From Symsagittifera roscoffensis (lineage: Eukaryota > Xenacoelomorpha > Acoela > Convolutidae): 64,000 bases of DNA. The notes beneath the pieces are model-generated. The model had not been told where the DNA came from and made no database searches. It worked only from the letters and a program-made list of their open reading frames with translations. The translations under genes were made by a program, and so were the position numbers. Where the stretch lies: positions 6,539,954 to 6,603,953 of the forward strand of contig NC_087066.1 of NCBI RefSeq assembly GCF_963678635.1, given 5' to 3'. Below, one piece after another: positions 1 through 11,122 of the stretch; the first letter of the stretch is position 1; each line of letters begins with the position of its first letter.

Positions 1-3000
1 AATTGCAATCAGTGTTAGAAGCCCATCTAACCGCAGGTTCTGGATTCCATCGGTGAGCAGCATCACCGGTCCTTTCACGAAACTCTCTGCTCCCAACGTC
101 ACGAACAAGGCTAGTAGTTCCACTATTGACACTTCCACTACTGCTTGGAGGAATTCCTTTATCAAGTAATGAGAGACTTTCGGGTAGACTTTTGCCAAGA
201 AGGAAGCGGTCCATCCGGCTCCCAACCCTTCCAGCATGCTGTCCGTCCGTTCAAAGCCTTCCTGTCCCTTCACTTCCTGGGTCCAGGAGGTTTCCAGGGA
301 AATCTGACAAATTCTGTTTACAAATTCAGCGGTCTTTTCTTCAGCATTTTCCGCCAGGTTCACCTACTTTAACAAGTAGGCATGGATCTTCGCGATCATC
401 ACAGGGCCTTGCTCAAAAGCATCTGCACCCAATGCCGCTGCTCGAGGACTTAGGTGTAGCCACTGGTTGGCTTCCGGCTTGATTCTCAAAACCATCGCCT
501 CCAAATGAGCTCTAGTCTCTTGGGAATGTTTCCTTCTCGTGTTTTCACCTGTCGCTTCCATTGCTCGGAACCATAAGTCGTTGGACATTGCTACGACCAC
601 TCGATGATCGTCGTCTATTCCCGGTTTCAGTTTGAGCTGTCGACTGAAATTGGACAGTTCAACCCCAGCACCTCGTCCAACACTAACATGTGCAGCGCAT
701 GGTCCTTGAATCCTCTCATCGCGTTCAAGATATCTGACCACACTGCAGGTAGTTCAGCCCTGAGTGGCCTCAGGATCTCCATCTCTATCATGCGATTTGG
801 GGCTGGTATGATCACATCATATTTTCTTTCCGAATCAAGGTCACAATCGCATACACGAATTTCAGTCCATCCGGGAGATATGCATACCCCGGAGACAACG
901 CGAATACTACTTTCGGTGTCACTTTGAAGAACGATCCCTCCTTCGTCGCATCCACCACTTCACCCATCGACTCAAGGATATCTTTTATCGCTGGCCACAC
1001 AGCATTTTCTGCCGTTGTAGGATCTCTGAGTCTGCTCAGAAAACCTCCACTGTGTAGATGGTCATTGATGCCAGCAAACACGATCGTAATTGGGTTCATG
1101 TCCGTCTGTCTTTGTACTCCTATAGCCAGAAATACCGATTGCAGTAGGTCCAGATCGACCGCTGCCAACATTATGACCTCAAGCCAAAATAGAGATTTGG
1201 AAGTACATACGAACTCTGAATTCGCTACTATCATGATCTTGGCTTCCTCTTTTCTGCTTTGTCATAGGCGGCGAAGATGGTCTCATCTTTCTTTATCGCT
1301 TTCAATCCGCCGTATCCTTGGACATTACCATCTTGATTCACTAGTTTCGGGTATATTCTTTCCTTTACATGACCAGGGGGGTAGCTCACTTGCCTGAACA
1401 TCTCCACATGTTGTCCGATCGACGCCCCTGTCACCGTGGGGCCGTCGTGGAACTGAAGTTTATGCTAGCGGCTATCAACCAGTCTACGCCGCTTATCGAG
1501 TACAGTCTGCTGACGGATAGCCTCGCTCCATTCAGCATCCTCCTTGCATCTTCGATGAAGCTCACCCTCTGGAGATCCAGCTTCATTAGTTCATCTTTGT
1601 ACACATGCCAGGTAGATGGTATGGGTCTTGACCACATCAACGAGCCTCTGCCCGGGCGTCTCTCCTCTCGACTGGTACTTGACGTCTCCGACCTCGTGTC
1701 CGATCTAGACGTGCTGGCTGTCTCTTCGATTGGGTTAACAGGTCCTATTCTTCTCCTAGGATGGATGGTCCTCCTCACCGGCGCTTCTCCCAATCGATCC
1801 TGAACGTCTGTCCTTTGACATGGTTCGCTGGAGCTCTGTTGTCTGTAGTTCGTGACGGCCGGGACCTTCCCCAAGCGTGTTTCCAAGCTAGGAGGCACAA
1901 AGGTGGTAATCACCGCGTCATTCGATGTTCTTTCTTCCTTCAGCACTCCTGTGTCAAAGAGTTCTGCTTCTAACTCATCCAATCGCTCCTGGAAGACTCT
2001 GTTCAGCCAAGCCTGTCCTTCCATACTATCGAAGTGGATGCCGTCCGTGGTCAGCCTGACCTGATCCATCGCTCTCAACTCATGTTCGATGTCCATGAGG
2101 ATCATCCTTCCGGCATTCCGACTTGCGAGATTCCTCAAAATATTGTTCCACCTGATCACTCCTTCGTTGTGCCTTCTCCCTGCTGCTGTCAAGCTTCTTG
2201 TATTCATAGGCACCGTGCAAACGGTCAGTACCGCGCAGTTGAACTTCTGCCAGAGAGTAGTGAACCAGCACACCATCATCGATTCCCATAGTGCTTCCTC
2301 CTCATCCGAACTTCTCGAGATGTTGTTCGTTCCAATCTGGATCATAACACTGGGGATCCTCCCTGGATTCATTAGTTCCACCATCCGGTATAACTGGGCT
2401 ATAGTCGCTCCTCCGAAGGCCATCACTGTGGTGACCCAAGAGGTCCTCAAATTCAATAGTACTCTGACCAAGCTGTCTCCCAGTATCAGATGTGATGTCC
2501 CCAATGGCGGTTGTTGCAGGTTTACTGCCGGGTTCCAAGTCGCTCGATTGAAGCAAGCTCTCGGATCTGTCTCCGGAACTCCCGTGAAGTTATATCTCAA
2601 TTGATTGTTCTTTTGTATGTCTATTACACGTGACACTTTCTTCGCTGGCATCTTCTGTATTCTTCTTTCTGGGGCCTTAGATCTCCCCATTAGTGGCGTC
2701 ACGTCGCTTATTCCCTGTCTGATCACGGTCTGGGAGAGTCGTACTCTGCCCGTGTCGTCGATCGTTCCATAGGGTGCAGTCACCCCGGAACCTGGTGCAT
2801 TCTTGTTGGCGACCAGTCGTCCAGCTGTCTCTATCAGCTTCCTCACCGATTGTTCCACGACTGGGTCACCCAAGGTCTCACTAGGGTCCGGGATTGTCAC
2901 TCGATCTGTCGCTGTCGGGAGCGGCGTCTCCGTTGTCTGACGCATTTCTCGAGGCGTCAAGAGCTCCATCGGGGACTGCCCACGAGGAATAATCTTTGCA

Positions 3001-3440
3001 GGTATCACTTTCTCCACGGCCGTTGTCAACGCCATCCGTTCCGATCGCTCGTTGTAGTCCTGCCTCAAGCGCTCAATTTCTTGACCCAGCTTTTTGTTGC
3101 AGTCCTCGAACAATTTCTTCCACAAGTCTATGTCGTCCTCCGCAATGAGCATGGTCTTAGTCACCTCGTCAAGCTCCCTTTTCGTTCTTTCCAGTTCGTC
3201 CTTCATCCCATCCAGATCTTGCATGGTTTGGTTCGTCTGAACCTTCTGTTCTACTTTCGCCCTCTTTGGTGGCACAGCTGCTCTCAGTGGTTAACCAGAC
3301 GAGGCAGCCTCGCTGTTCATCTCCTGATGCATTCTCGTCAGCCCAGGCTTGGGCTTGGAGGGCATAGGCATTTCACCTGGTTGGTAAGTCCTAGAACTTC
3401 CCAATCCAGGCTCATTCGCCAAGTCACTCCCTGAGAGAGC
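1..3440 (-). pseudogene. Element B ORF2 remnant with SGNH/GDSL hydrolase domain
   Basis: The largest open stretch (1431-3275, 614 codons) begins with a lysine/glutamate-rich coiled coil and then an SGNH hydrolase domain: block I Gly-Asp-Ser-Leu at 2469-2480, block III Gly-Thr-Asn-Asn at 2322-2333 (Asn where A has Asp), and a later Asp-Gly-Ile-His block. Pieces at 812-1234, 627-815 and 364-741 continue the same protein in shifted frames, matching the middle of A's ORF2. The first 360 bases still translate to the same family. A TAA at 3291-3293 interrupts the frame upstream, so coding resemblance runs to about 3440, where a deletion fuses it to the integrase tail. The part after the hydrolase has no function I recognise. 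Confidence 0.85.
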
Positions 3441-4715
3441 CCCGTTTCCAAATTCTTGGGAACCTCTATCTGTTCGGGATCCTGCCAATCCTCCTCTGCG
3501 TAGGGTAAGGTTTCATCGTCCGCTTCGATCACCTCGTTTGGATCCAGATCCAGCGGTGTATCCGTTCCTTCCTCCACGACTTCGTTTCCATCGTTCTTCT
3601 CCCTGGTGCCCTTCTCGTTGACCTCACAAGCAGGATCCATCATTAGATAATCCCCTTCTTCCATGTCTGCAGGTAAACACCAGTCTTCTGCCGACGGATT
3701 GTATGGCATTGTTCTCGTAGTGGGCGGCTCGGCCAGTACTCAGTCTATAAAAGCGTCCCTCCTGGTGCACCTCTGTAATCATGAAGGGTCCCCTCCGCTC
3801 TTTTAGGAGCTTTTTCGTCCCTTTCGGTGATATAACGTTCTGAAATACCCATACGTAGTCTCCCACCGAAAAACCTTTTGCACCAGCTGCTTTGTTGTCG
3901 AATTTTTCCCTCTGCCTTGCCTGTGCTTGCTGAGTATTTCGTCTGCAAAAATCGTTCAACTCATGTTGACGTCTGATCACATCCCTCACGTAGACCTGTG
4001 GAGACGTTTTCTTTCCCTCATACTCTGGGTAGAAAAAGGTTATGGGTAAAGACTTCTCGTGTCCAGTTAGCATCATGTGTGGAATAACTCCAGTGGCGGA
4101 GTTTGCGTGCTATTATAGGCTCCCATCACCTGTGGAAGGTATCTGTCCCAATCGGTCATGTACCTGGAACAATATATTCTCAGCATCGACACTAACGTCC
4201 TATTCTGTCTTTCCACTAAGCCATTCATCTGAGGGTGGTATGTCGTGGAGTGAGCCTGAGCAACCTGTGAGCGTCTCATAAGCTCTTTCGTAAGCTCTCC
4301 TACGAAAGCTGTTCCAACGAAAGCTGATTGGAATGTCATCGGACAACCATGTCTCGCTATCCACGTATTGATCAGGTGGTCGCATGTCTCTTCCGCTGAG
4401 ACAGTTATGCAGGGTACGGCCTCTGCATACTTCGTAAAATGATCTATCATGAGCAACACCTGAATATAACCACTGTCTGTCATGCATATCTTTTGGTGAT
4501 CTATCCGCACCACCTCGTTGAATTCAGACGAATCGATCGATTGTAAAGGAAATCGCAACTTCCTTGGATCCTTGACCTGTTAGCATGACAGACATGCTGT
4601 TACCCACTTCTTGCATGCCTTTTTCATTCCAGGCCACTCAAAGCGCTTCAGGATTCTCTGATATACTTTATCAATCCCCTGATGGCCCATCTGATCATGC
4701 GACCTGAAAAATAGT
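3441..4715 (-). pseudogene. Element B integrase remnant
   Basis: The minus strand encodes a retroviral-type integrase. The HHCC zinc finger ends in Cys-Leu-Ser-Cys near 4580, the first catalytic Asp lies in an Ile-Asp-His-Gln context, and the glutamate in Gly-Leu-Val-Glu-Arg. The second catalytic site is damaged: where A and C read Ser-Asp-Asn-Gly, this copy reads Ser-Ala-Phe-Val-Gly (about 4300-4340), so the Asp is lost. There are frame breaks near 4560 and 4075. A GPF-type motif follows (about 3790). The tail after the acidic linker stops matching A near 3440 because of a deletion of roughly 1.8 kb that removed the macro-like domain and the start of ORF2. Confidence 0.85.
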
Positions 4716-5834
4716 TCTGTCTGATAGAGTTGCGGCAACACTATCGCGTTATACTTGTATAGGACTCTGTCTTCTTCTCTTCTTTTGCAAGCCACAATCC
4801 CGTCCTTGTTCAAATATAACCTCCCTTCCCTCTGCATGAAGTACTGTCTCAGGATACGATAACTGTCTTCCTCGAGGTCCCCTTTATCCGGAGAGCCATT
4901 CTCGAACCACCTTTTCAGGTTGCTTGTCATGCGATCATTTTTCTGCGCCCTTAGAAGATCCGAGAGTCTGTATCTCGCCTTCAAGTACGTCTTCATGACC
5001 CTCATCTGACTATTCAGCTCATTGGGCTGGTGTGTGTCTTCTTCCATCTTAACGCACCAAATCTTCACCAGCGGCTGTGTTTCTTGCTTGAACGGCTGAA
5101 GATCAGTCCTTACTACCTCTTTTTGTGGCAACAGACTTACCGAACGTTTCGATACCGCTATTGTCTCTAAATCATCCGCTGCGTTGTCAAAGACTCTTTC
5201 GCTTGGTATAAGGTAGCGATCACTGTCAGGATCCTGGTACACCTCTCTGTCCAGATCCCTTGCACGAGTTTCCACTAGTAGTGTGTGGATCAATAATTTG
5301 GACAGTTCTGATCCCGAGCTCGAGTTCCTGTCTGAATAGGTGTCAAATCCTGAGTTTCGGGAATTTTCATCTGAAGAGGTTGTGATGGAGTTGGCACGCT
5401 CCTCCAGATCATGTCTGTGCATTCTTAGCATCCATCTGAACTCCCCGGACAAAACCTTGTTCCCCAGGTCCTGTTTTTCATCAGGAACTTTTTCATCAAT
5501 CTGCCGGGTGTTGATCTTGTACTCGCTGGCTCTTCTCATCATTCGTCTCACCGGACAAACAATCTTGCAGCAGGTTTTGTTCTGACTTCTCACCTTCTTT
5601 ATCTTGGTCCACAAAGGTAATGGTTTTCCTTCGCGTACTGCTCCCCTGTTCTTTCCGTCCGTAAGAAGTACTGGTTAAAATCTCGTGCGGTATTGAGGAT
5701 ACTAGTTGCTGAATTATTGTCCTACAATCCCTCTCGTTCTCTTCGTGTTGTCGTCTGGACGGCATGATCTTCACCTTCTCCCTAACTGTTAGCGATGCCA
5801 CTGCTGCTGTCCACTCGGGGTCATCTCTGATCAC
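4716..5834 (-). pseudogene. Element B Pol linker between RNase H and integrase
   Basis: This region encodes a Ser/Asp/Glu-rich linker of unusual length for gypsy elements (about 400 residues in A). It is split over frames at 4580-5614 and 5496-5834. It contains a Leu-Ser-Gly-Glu unit whose DNA (minus strand of about 5440-5453) reads TTGTCCGGGGAGT, the same 13-mer found beside the 3' LTRs of A and C, plus a near copy at about 5550. A basic-aromatic Lys-Thr-Ile-Thr-Phe motif at 5611-5630 lies where A and C have Arg-Val-His-Phe. The downstream end joins the integrase zinc finger. Confidence 0.7.
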
Positions 5835-6587
5835 TTATCTTTCTAACAATCCACCCAGCATCCGCATCACTTGCGGTGTGACCTGCACCGTTTTATCCAA
5901 TAATGAGAGGCTGTTTATGTTCATGCGAGAGAGTTCTTGCTGGACCAGATTCGAGCGCAGCAACAGATCCAAGGGGACCGGGTCCTCCTTGGATAGGATC
6001 TTTATCTCGGCTGCTTTCTCTACAGGTAACTCAGGGTGTCCTGGAATTGGATGTCCAGACTTGTCCAACCATCTCGTTAAGGGAAGCGCTTCATAAGTTT
6101 CTTTGTCCAGAAACAAGAATCCCTCCTTTATTTCTGCTGGATTGGCTTGCTTCTGCTCCAATCTTTCATAGAACTCAGTTTTCTTACTGAGGCTGTCAGC
6201 ATTCTGGTGTTTGTCACGCATCCTGTGCTCGATTATCATGTGGTAGCCATCCAACCTCACTATCCATCTACCAATATAACTCTGATCCATCGAGTAGGTC
6301 TTCAACCAGGATAACGCTCTGTTGTCCACGCGTAACTTGAAGGGAGCGCTCCCCAAGTATGCGCGGTACTTTTCCACGAAAGTGACTACTGCAAACTTTT
6401 CTGCTTTTGGTGCGCCATATTTCATCTCAGTGTCACTCAAGACTTTGCTGCCGTATGCAATGTGACGGAGAACCGTTCTTCCATTCCATTCTTGCTCCTG
6501 ATGCAATATTCCTGAGATGGCTACTGCCGATGCGTCTGTGTCAAGAACATGCATGCCCTTTTCTGTAGGCATGCCTAGTACTGGCAT
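5835..6587 (-). pseudogene. Element B RNase H domain
   Basis: An open stretch of 250 codons encodes the gypsy-type RNase H, starting with Val-Leu-Asp-Thr-Asp-Ala-Ser and containing the Glu-Met-Lys-Tyr-Gly, Val-Asp-Asn-Arg-Ala and Ala-Asp-Ser-Leu-Ser motifs that hold the catalytic acids. In the element it would degrade the RNA strand during reverse transcription. It joins RT through a frame break near 6580. No missing catalytic residue is obvious, but the surrounding polyprotein is broken. Confidence 0.85.
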
Positions 6588-7548
6588 TCCCGCTTTATGT
6601 TCTCGAAGGCAACTTGTGCTTCATCGTTCCATTCGAACTTTTTCCCTTTGTTGCGCATCAGCTTCTGCATCGGATACACCTTGTCCGCATATCCTTTTAT
6701 GAACTCCCGGTAGTAGTTGGCAAATCCTAGGAAGCTCAGGAGCTGTGTATCCGTTCTGGGAGCCTTCCATGTCAACACTGCTTCTACTGTTTCCGGGTCC
6801 GGCCTCACACCATGCCTGTCCACCATTCTTCCCAGGTACTTGATTGAATCCCTAAGGATTTCACATTTCGATGGTTTGCACTTCAAGCCTGCTCTTTTCA
6901 TGCATCCAAAGACCTCATCGAGCCAATCAAAATGGTCTTCCAGGGTTGGTGTCGCTATGACTACGTCATCCACGTAACACATCACGAGATTCCCGTACTT
7001 CTTGGTCACTCTGGTCAAAGCCTGAGCCATCAGTCTTTGAAAAGTGGCCGTTGCATTGCACAAGCCGAAGGGTATCCTCTTTCAATGGTACAATCCCAAT
7101 TCGCACGCGAATCCGGTTTTCTTTCTATCCTTCTTCCGCAGAGGGACCTGCCAGAAGGCAAAACCCAAGTCCAATGTGGTGAAGAACTTGGCATCACCAA
7201 GCTTAGAGAGGCTCTCGTCTATTCGCGGTATCGTGTACGCATCTTTTATCGTCAACGCGTTCAAATAGCGAAAGTCGCAACAAAATTTTAGCTGCCCCCT
7301 TTCTTTTTCGCCATTACCACCCTGCAAGCCCACAGCGATTTCGAGGGTTCTATCATGTCGTATTCGAGCAGCATTTCGATTTCTGCTCGGCACGCTTCCG
7401 ACTCGTGTGGCGTCATTCGTCTCGCGCCTTCTCTGTGCGGAACGGCACCTTCTTCCAGTTCAATTTCGTGTTCGACGAAGTTACAGCAACCGATATCCGC
7501 TTTATGTTTTGAAAATACATCCGCGTTCCGATTTAAAACGTCCCGCAA
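6575..7548 (-). pseudogene. Element B reverse transcriptase domain
   Basis: Three frames (7288-7548, 7082-7393, 6575-7063) together cover an RT: the Tyr-Leu-Asn ... Ile-Pro-Arg-Ile region, the Phe-Thr-Thr-Leu-Asp-Leu block, and the Tyr-Val-Asp-Asp catalytic box. The minus strand at 7235-7258 reads through ATAAAAGATGCG without the 1-base loss that breaks A and C at the same codon, so B preserves the ancestral RT frame there. Its own breaks are elsewhere (about 7070 and 7300). Confidence 0.87.
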
Positions 7549-7589
7549 TTTTTCGTAATCTCCCTCACCTATTTTCCCTTTTAAATGTT

Positions 7590-10074
7590 CTATCTCGGTA
7601 AAACCGGTTTTTCAGATTCTATTTCGTATGACGAGGGGCGTTCCGGAAAATTCGAGCAGCTCGATAAGCCGTGGTCCGTTTCGGATTTCATTGAAAACAA
7701 TTTATGAATAGATTTTAATTCATTAATCCTCTTTAAAAAATTATCTTTGTTGGCATGATAAGGACAGTCTTTCACATTATGATTCTTCAAGTTTTGTGTC
7801 TCCTCATATTCGGTCCTCATCGGCAAAGCGTAACCAAGCTTCTTTCCACGCTTGATTGAAACCGTGGTGTCCAGTGTGTTCAATAACACACTGACACACA
7901 GTCCGTTTCGTGTTACCGAGAAGCTCCGGCCTAAAATCACCGAACTCTGACTATTTGGATTTGGTACTAAACAATCCTGTTTACTATCGCTTAACGAATT
8001 TAAATTTCTCATTCTAAAAATTGCCATCACAGCTTGTACGTTTTGCCACCACAGCACCGGGTTTCTAATCCGTATCAGACCATTGTTCAAGTCAATCATC
8101 ACGTCAAAATTCCTGACAAAATCTCTCCCCAAGATGAGTTGGTCGGCGTCGTCCAAATTCTCTACTACCAGGAAGCTCATCCATAGATCTCGTCCTCCCA
8201 TGTGGAGAACTGTTATCGGCGTTTTTCCGGCTACGTAAATCGCTCCTCGATTGGCGGCGGCCAGTCGGAGATTCATTGGAATCAGATCTTCCCTCGTGAA
8301 GCCCATTCTTTCCCAAGTTTTTATTGGCATCACACTCACTACCGCTCCTATGTCCCGAGGCCCTGTGACTCCGATTTTCGTTCCGTTAGTGTCGAGCAGA
8401 TGTGCGGTCACATCTGCTTCATACGCAATGTGTACTGCATCTTGTTCCATCATGGCGTCATGGCCCATCCTGCGGACCTTGAGTTCCTCTTCACCCAAAT
8501 AGATCTGCCCTATTTGGTAACTGTCTGCTGTTACATAAGTCATAGTGTAGATACTGATTCCATCCACGTTCAGCATCACTTGATACGGCCCATAGACCTC
8601 CAGGTAGCGTCCATGAAGTTTCTTTGTGCGAGGGCCACCCGTTATTACTAGTGCTCGCACAGCTCTCGACTCAGTGCGTGGCTCCACTTGCCTCAGATAA
8701 TCTGCATATGTGTCTAAATGCATCAAAGTAAACTCTGATGGTTCACTCAGATTTCTGATTACCTGGTGTCCAGCCACTGAAATTATCGACTGTATCTTGC
8801 TTCCTTGTGGCACCATGCTGAACCTCTGACCGGAGATCACATTAAGTTTCATGCTCAAACTGCTTGGTGCTTTAGTTTCCTCGACCTCCGTTGCATCGAA
8901 GGTATGCAGTTGCTCCTGTAGTTTCTCATTCTCCAGTTCGAGTTTCATTTTTTGTTCGATCTCTTTCGTCACCAGTTCCTGCAACACTCTATTTAGAGCA
9001 TCCCTCGCGGCTGCCATATAATCAATCTTGAAGTCATCGGCTGCAGTCACTGGTTCCGGTTCACGTGTCTCTTCAGTTACCGCCTGCATTTTCTTCGTCG
9101 CCAGCTCTTGTGGTTTGTCTTTTCTGCGCGCCTCCGCTTCACTCAACAGGCGAGCCTTGCTGGCTTTCACTCCTGATAAAGCTTCCTCATGTCTTGGATG
9201 CTTGATATCTGCCACTGCATCCCAGAATTGCGGACAATCTGATTTAAAATGACCTTCCAAGTTGCAAAAGAAACACCTCGGGCCAAATTTCGCGGTTACT
9301 CCTCTCATGAAATCCTCATGGTCGAATTCTGACGCATCTTCGTCCTCGAGGCTAAAGCCTATTGCTTTCATGGCTTATTTGTAAGTTGGGCATGCTGACA
9401 AATGATGGTCCGTTGAGCTGCAATTGGCACAAGAGCGTCTCTTGTCCATATCCTCGGTTTGTACCAGTTGTTCCCTTGGTTTGCTGGCCCGTTGTTAAAA
9501 TTGCCATAATTGTTCTTATAATAACCACATCTCGAAGGAGGTTTCAATAAAAGATATTTTTTTGACTTGAGCCTCAACTCCTCTGGTGTTGGCGCATTGG
9601 TTGATAGTGGTGTGTAATGCGTTGCCAGCATTGTCCGAAGTTCATCATTCTTCACACCATCGATGAACTTTGAGGCTACTGCCAGGTTCATCCTTCGGTT
9701 CGACTCATCCGGTTGACTGCGTCTTCTCAGCATTTCCGAGTCGTCTAGAAACTTGTCTATTGTTTCATCATCTCGTTGTCTCCGTTTCTCGGAGCGCATC
9801 ATCGCCTGGTGCCCCTGCACCCCCGATCCAAAACGGTTTAACAAGATTTCGAAGATTTTCTCGGCTGTGTCACGCTGATATTGCTTCTTGGCCATGACAC
9901 AGTTCACGGCTGTCCCTTCCAAATTACTGGTGAGCGCACTGCATTCTTGTCTTTCCGACAAGTCCTCCTCCTCGAAATGCAGTTTTATTACCTCTATCCA
10001 GGTATCAATACAGCCATCAGATTCGTCTTTATAGCATCTTGGTTTCTTAAAGACTCTTCTGGACTTCTCACTGC
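7590..10074 (-). pseudogene. Element B Gag C-terminal half, zinc knuckle and protease
   Basis: The capsid-like segment (about 9700-10074), starting just after the site of A's insertion, leads to a CCHC knuckle (Cys-Phe-Phe-Cys...His...Cys near 9270) and an aspartic protease region in the 593-codon stretch 7590-9371. The protease active site, Asp-Thr-Gly in A and C, reads Asp-Ile-Gly here, which should abolish activity. The gag reading frame runs into the LTR of A at 10074; residues beyond that in an ORF call are translated LTR, not Gag. A stop near 9370 separates the two knuckles. Confidence 0.85.
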
Positions 10075-10955
10075 TGTGCCATTCTGCCAGATGACACAGC
10101 ACAACCTTCCGGCGACGTAAAAAAGAATGACTAAAGGCCTTATGAACAAAAAAGTGTTGCGCCGGAAGGTCGGAATGTTCTAGAATTTTTATTTTTAAAG
10201 TTTCGATTGAAGAATGAACATTTCTGAGAAATAGAAAAAAGACGGCCATTTTGAATAAAAAAGACGAAAGACAGAACGACGCCAAATATTGTGGAAAACA
10301 GTCGTACCAGAGACTGAAAATTACGAAGCCTCTTATCGTGGCAATAACACACGATAAGAACCTTAGCGACGGATATTTGTGGAGAAGGAGGCTTCAGTGG
10401 GGGAAGAAATATACCATGGAACCCTCCCGGGACACGAATTATAAGAGATAAGAGCGTTATCTCAAGAATATTACGGGAGCGGAGGCTTGGTCCCCCAGAG
10501 ACTGTCTATGTGAAGGGACTGTGTAGACTGACTGTATAGCTGCTATAATGTCATAGATCTTAATTAACACCGTTATTATTTAATATTTCAGAGCATGAGT
10601 AGCTAGAAAAAGGAAAGGGTCAATCCATCTCCAATGGATTTAATATAGAACTGTCACACAAAAACATGTTAAAATAGGTTGTTCGAGCCGTGTTTTTAAT
10701 GAAAATCACGTAGTCTGAGGATCCGAGACTCAGCTATGTGGTTGTGTTCGCATGCAAACGAAAGCTGATCAAAAGTAGTTTGACTGATGGCCTAAGAATG
10801 GTAACTTTTTACTTTGCCCTAGACAGACCAGAAAATCAACTGGCAAGGTCTAGACGGTGAAAAACGAGTAGAATTAAGGTAACTGACGCCTGCCAGTCGT
10901 TAATAGGTACTTTTTCTACGCTCCGTCGCTGTGTGATATTTGGGCGAATGTTACA
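10075..10955 (+). repeat. Element A 5' LTR
   Basis: This 881-bp repeat starts TGTGCC and ends TTACA. By eye it differs from the 3' LTR at six substitutions and one T-run length change. It should contain promoter and polyadenylation signals; an AATAAA is present near 10255, but I cannot place the transcription start with confidence. ORFs called inside it (for example on the minus strand) are not genes. Confidence 0.95.
10332..10358 (+). other. Conserved LTR hairpin
   Basis: CTTATCGTG (10332-10340) pairs perfectly with CACGATAAG (10350-10358) across a 9-base loop. The same 9-bp stem is present in the LTRs of element C with a different loop. In A's 3' LTR one C became T, which still allows a G-U pair. 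Its role is unknown. Confidence 0.6.
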
Positions 10956-10967
10956 TAGACGTTTTTA

Positions 10968-10985
10968 TGGCGCTCCTGGGTGGGC
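10968..10985 (+). promoter_or_regulatory. Primer-binding site, tRNA-Asn type
   Basis: TGGCGCTCCTGGGTGGGC lies 12 bases after the 5' LTR. Its reverse complement ends in CCA and matches, from recall, the T-arm/acceptor end of animal tRNA-Asn(GUU). The same 18 bases occur in element C, and B has a decayed form. It should prime minus-strand DNA synthesis. Confidence 0.85.
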
Positions 10986-11082
10986 CTGTTAAAGGCATGA
11001 AACCATCATGATCAGCAAGCGTTTCAGCGACGAACCCTCCGCTCCGGGCGTATGCCCGAGTTAGAGGTCTTAATGACCGTTG

Positions 11083-11122
11083 TTGTACTAGGGGGAAGGT
11101 GCGTACCCTCCGTCTAGTACAA
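11083..11122 (+). other. Leader hairpin, conserved in A and C
   Basis: TTGTACTAG (11083-11091) pairs with CTAGTACAA (11114-11122). The inner arms are a GGGGGAAGG run against CCCTCCG. The same structure is found in element C at about 63115-63155. A second hairpin with GGGC/GCCC arms precedes it at 11042-11060. Confidence 0.6.

Larger units (their letters stand above)
1..10074 (-). mobile_element. Element B, left part: old giant Ty3/gypsy-like retrotransposon split by element A
   Basis: On the minus strand this stretch carries, in 5'-3' order, the C-terminal half of gag, zinc knuckle, protease, RT, RNase H, integrase and the start of ORF2. The order matches element A but the sequence is clearly diverged, with many frameshifts and stops. 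The 5' part of the same copy resumes at 34453 on the other side of A: the gag codons interrupted at 10074 continue in the same frame at 34453. The 3' end and 3' LTR lie beyond the left edge. It is best read as a dead, older copy. Confidence 0.9.

Noticed and set aside
9368-10285. Minus-strand ORF extending B gag into A's LTR
   Set aside because: The part beyond 10074 is translated LTR; it is an insertion junction, not a real N-terminus.
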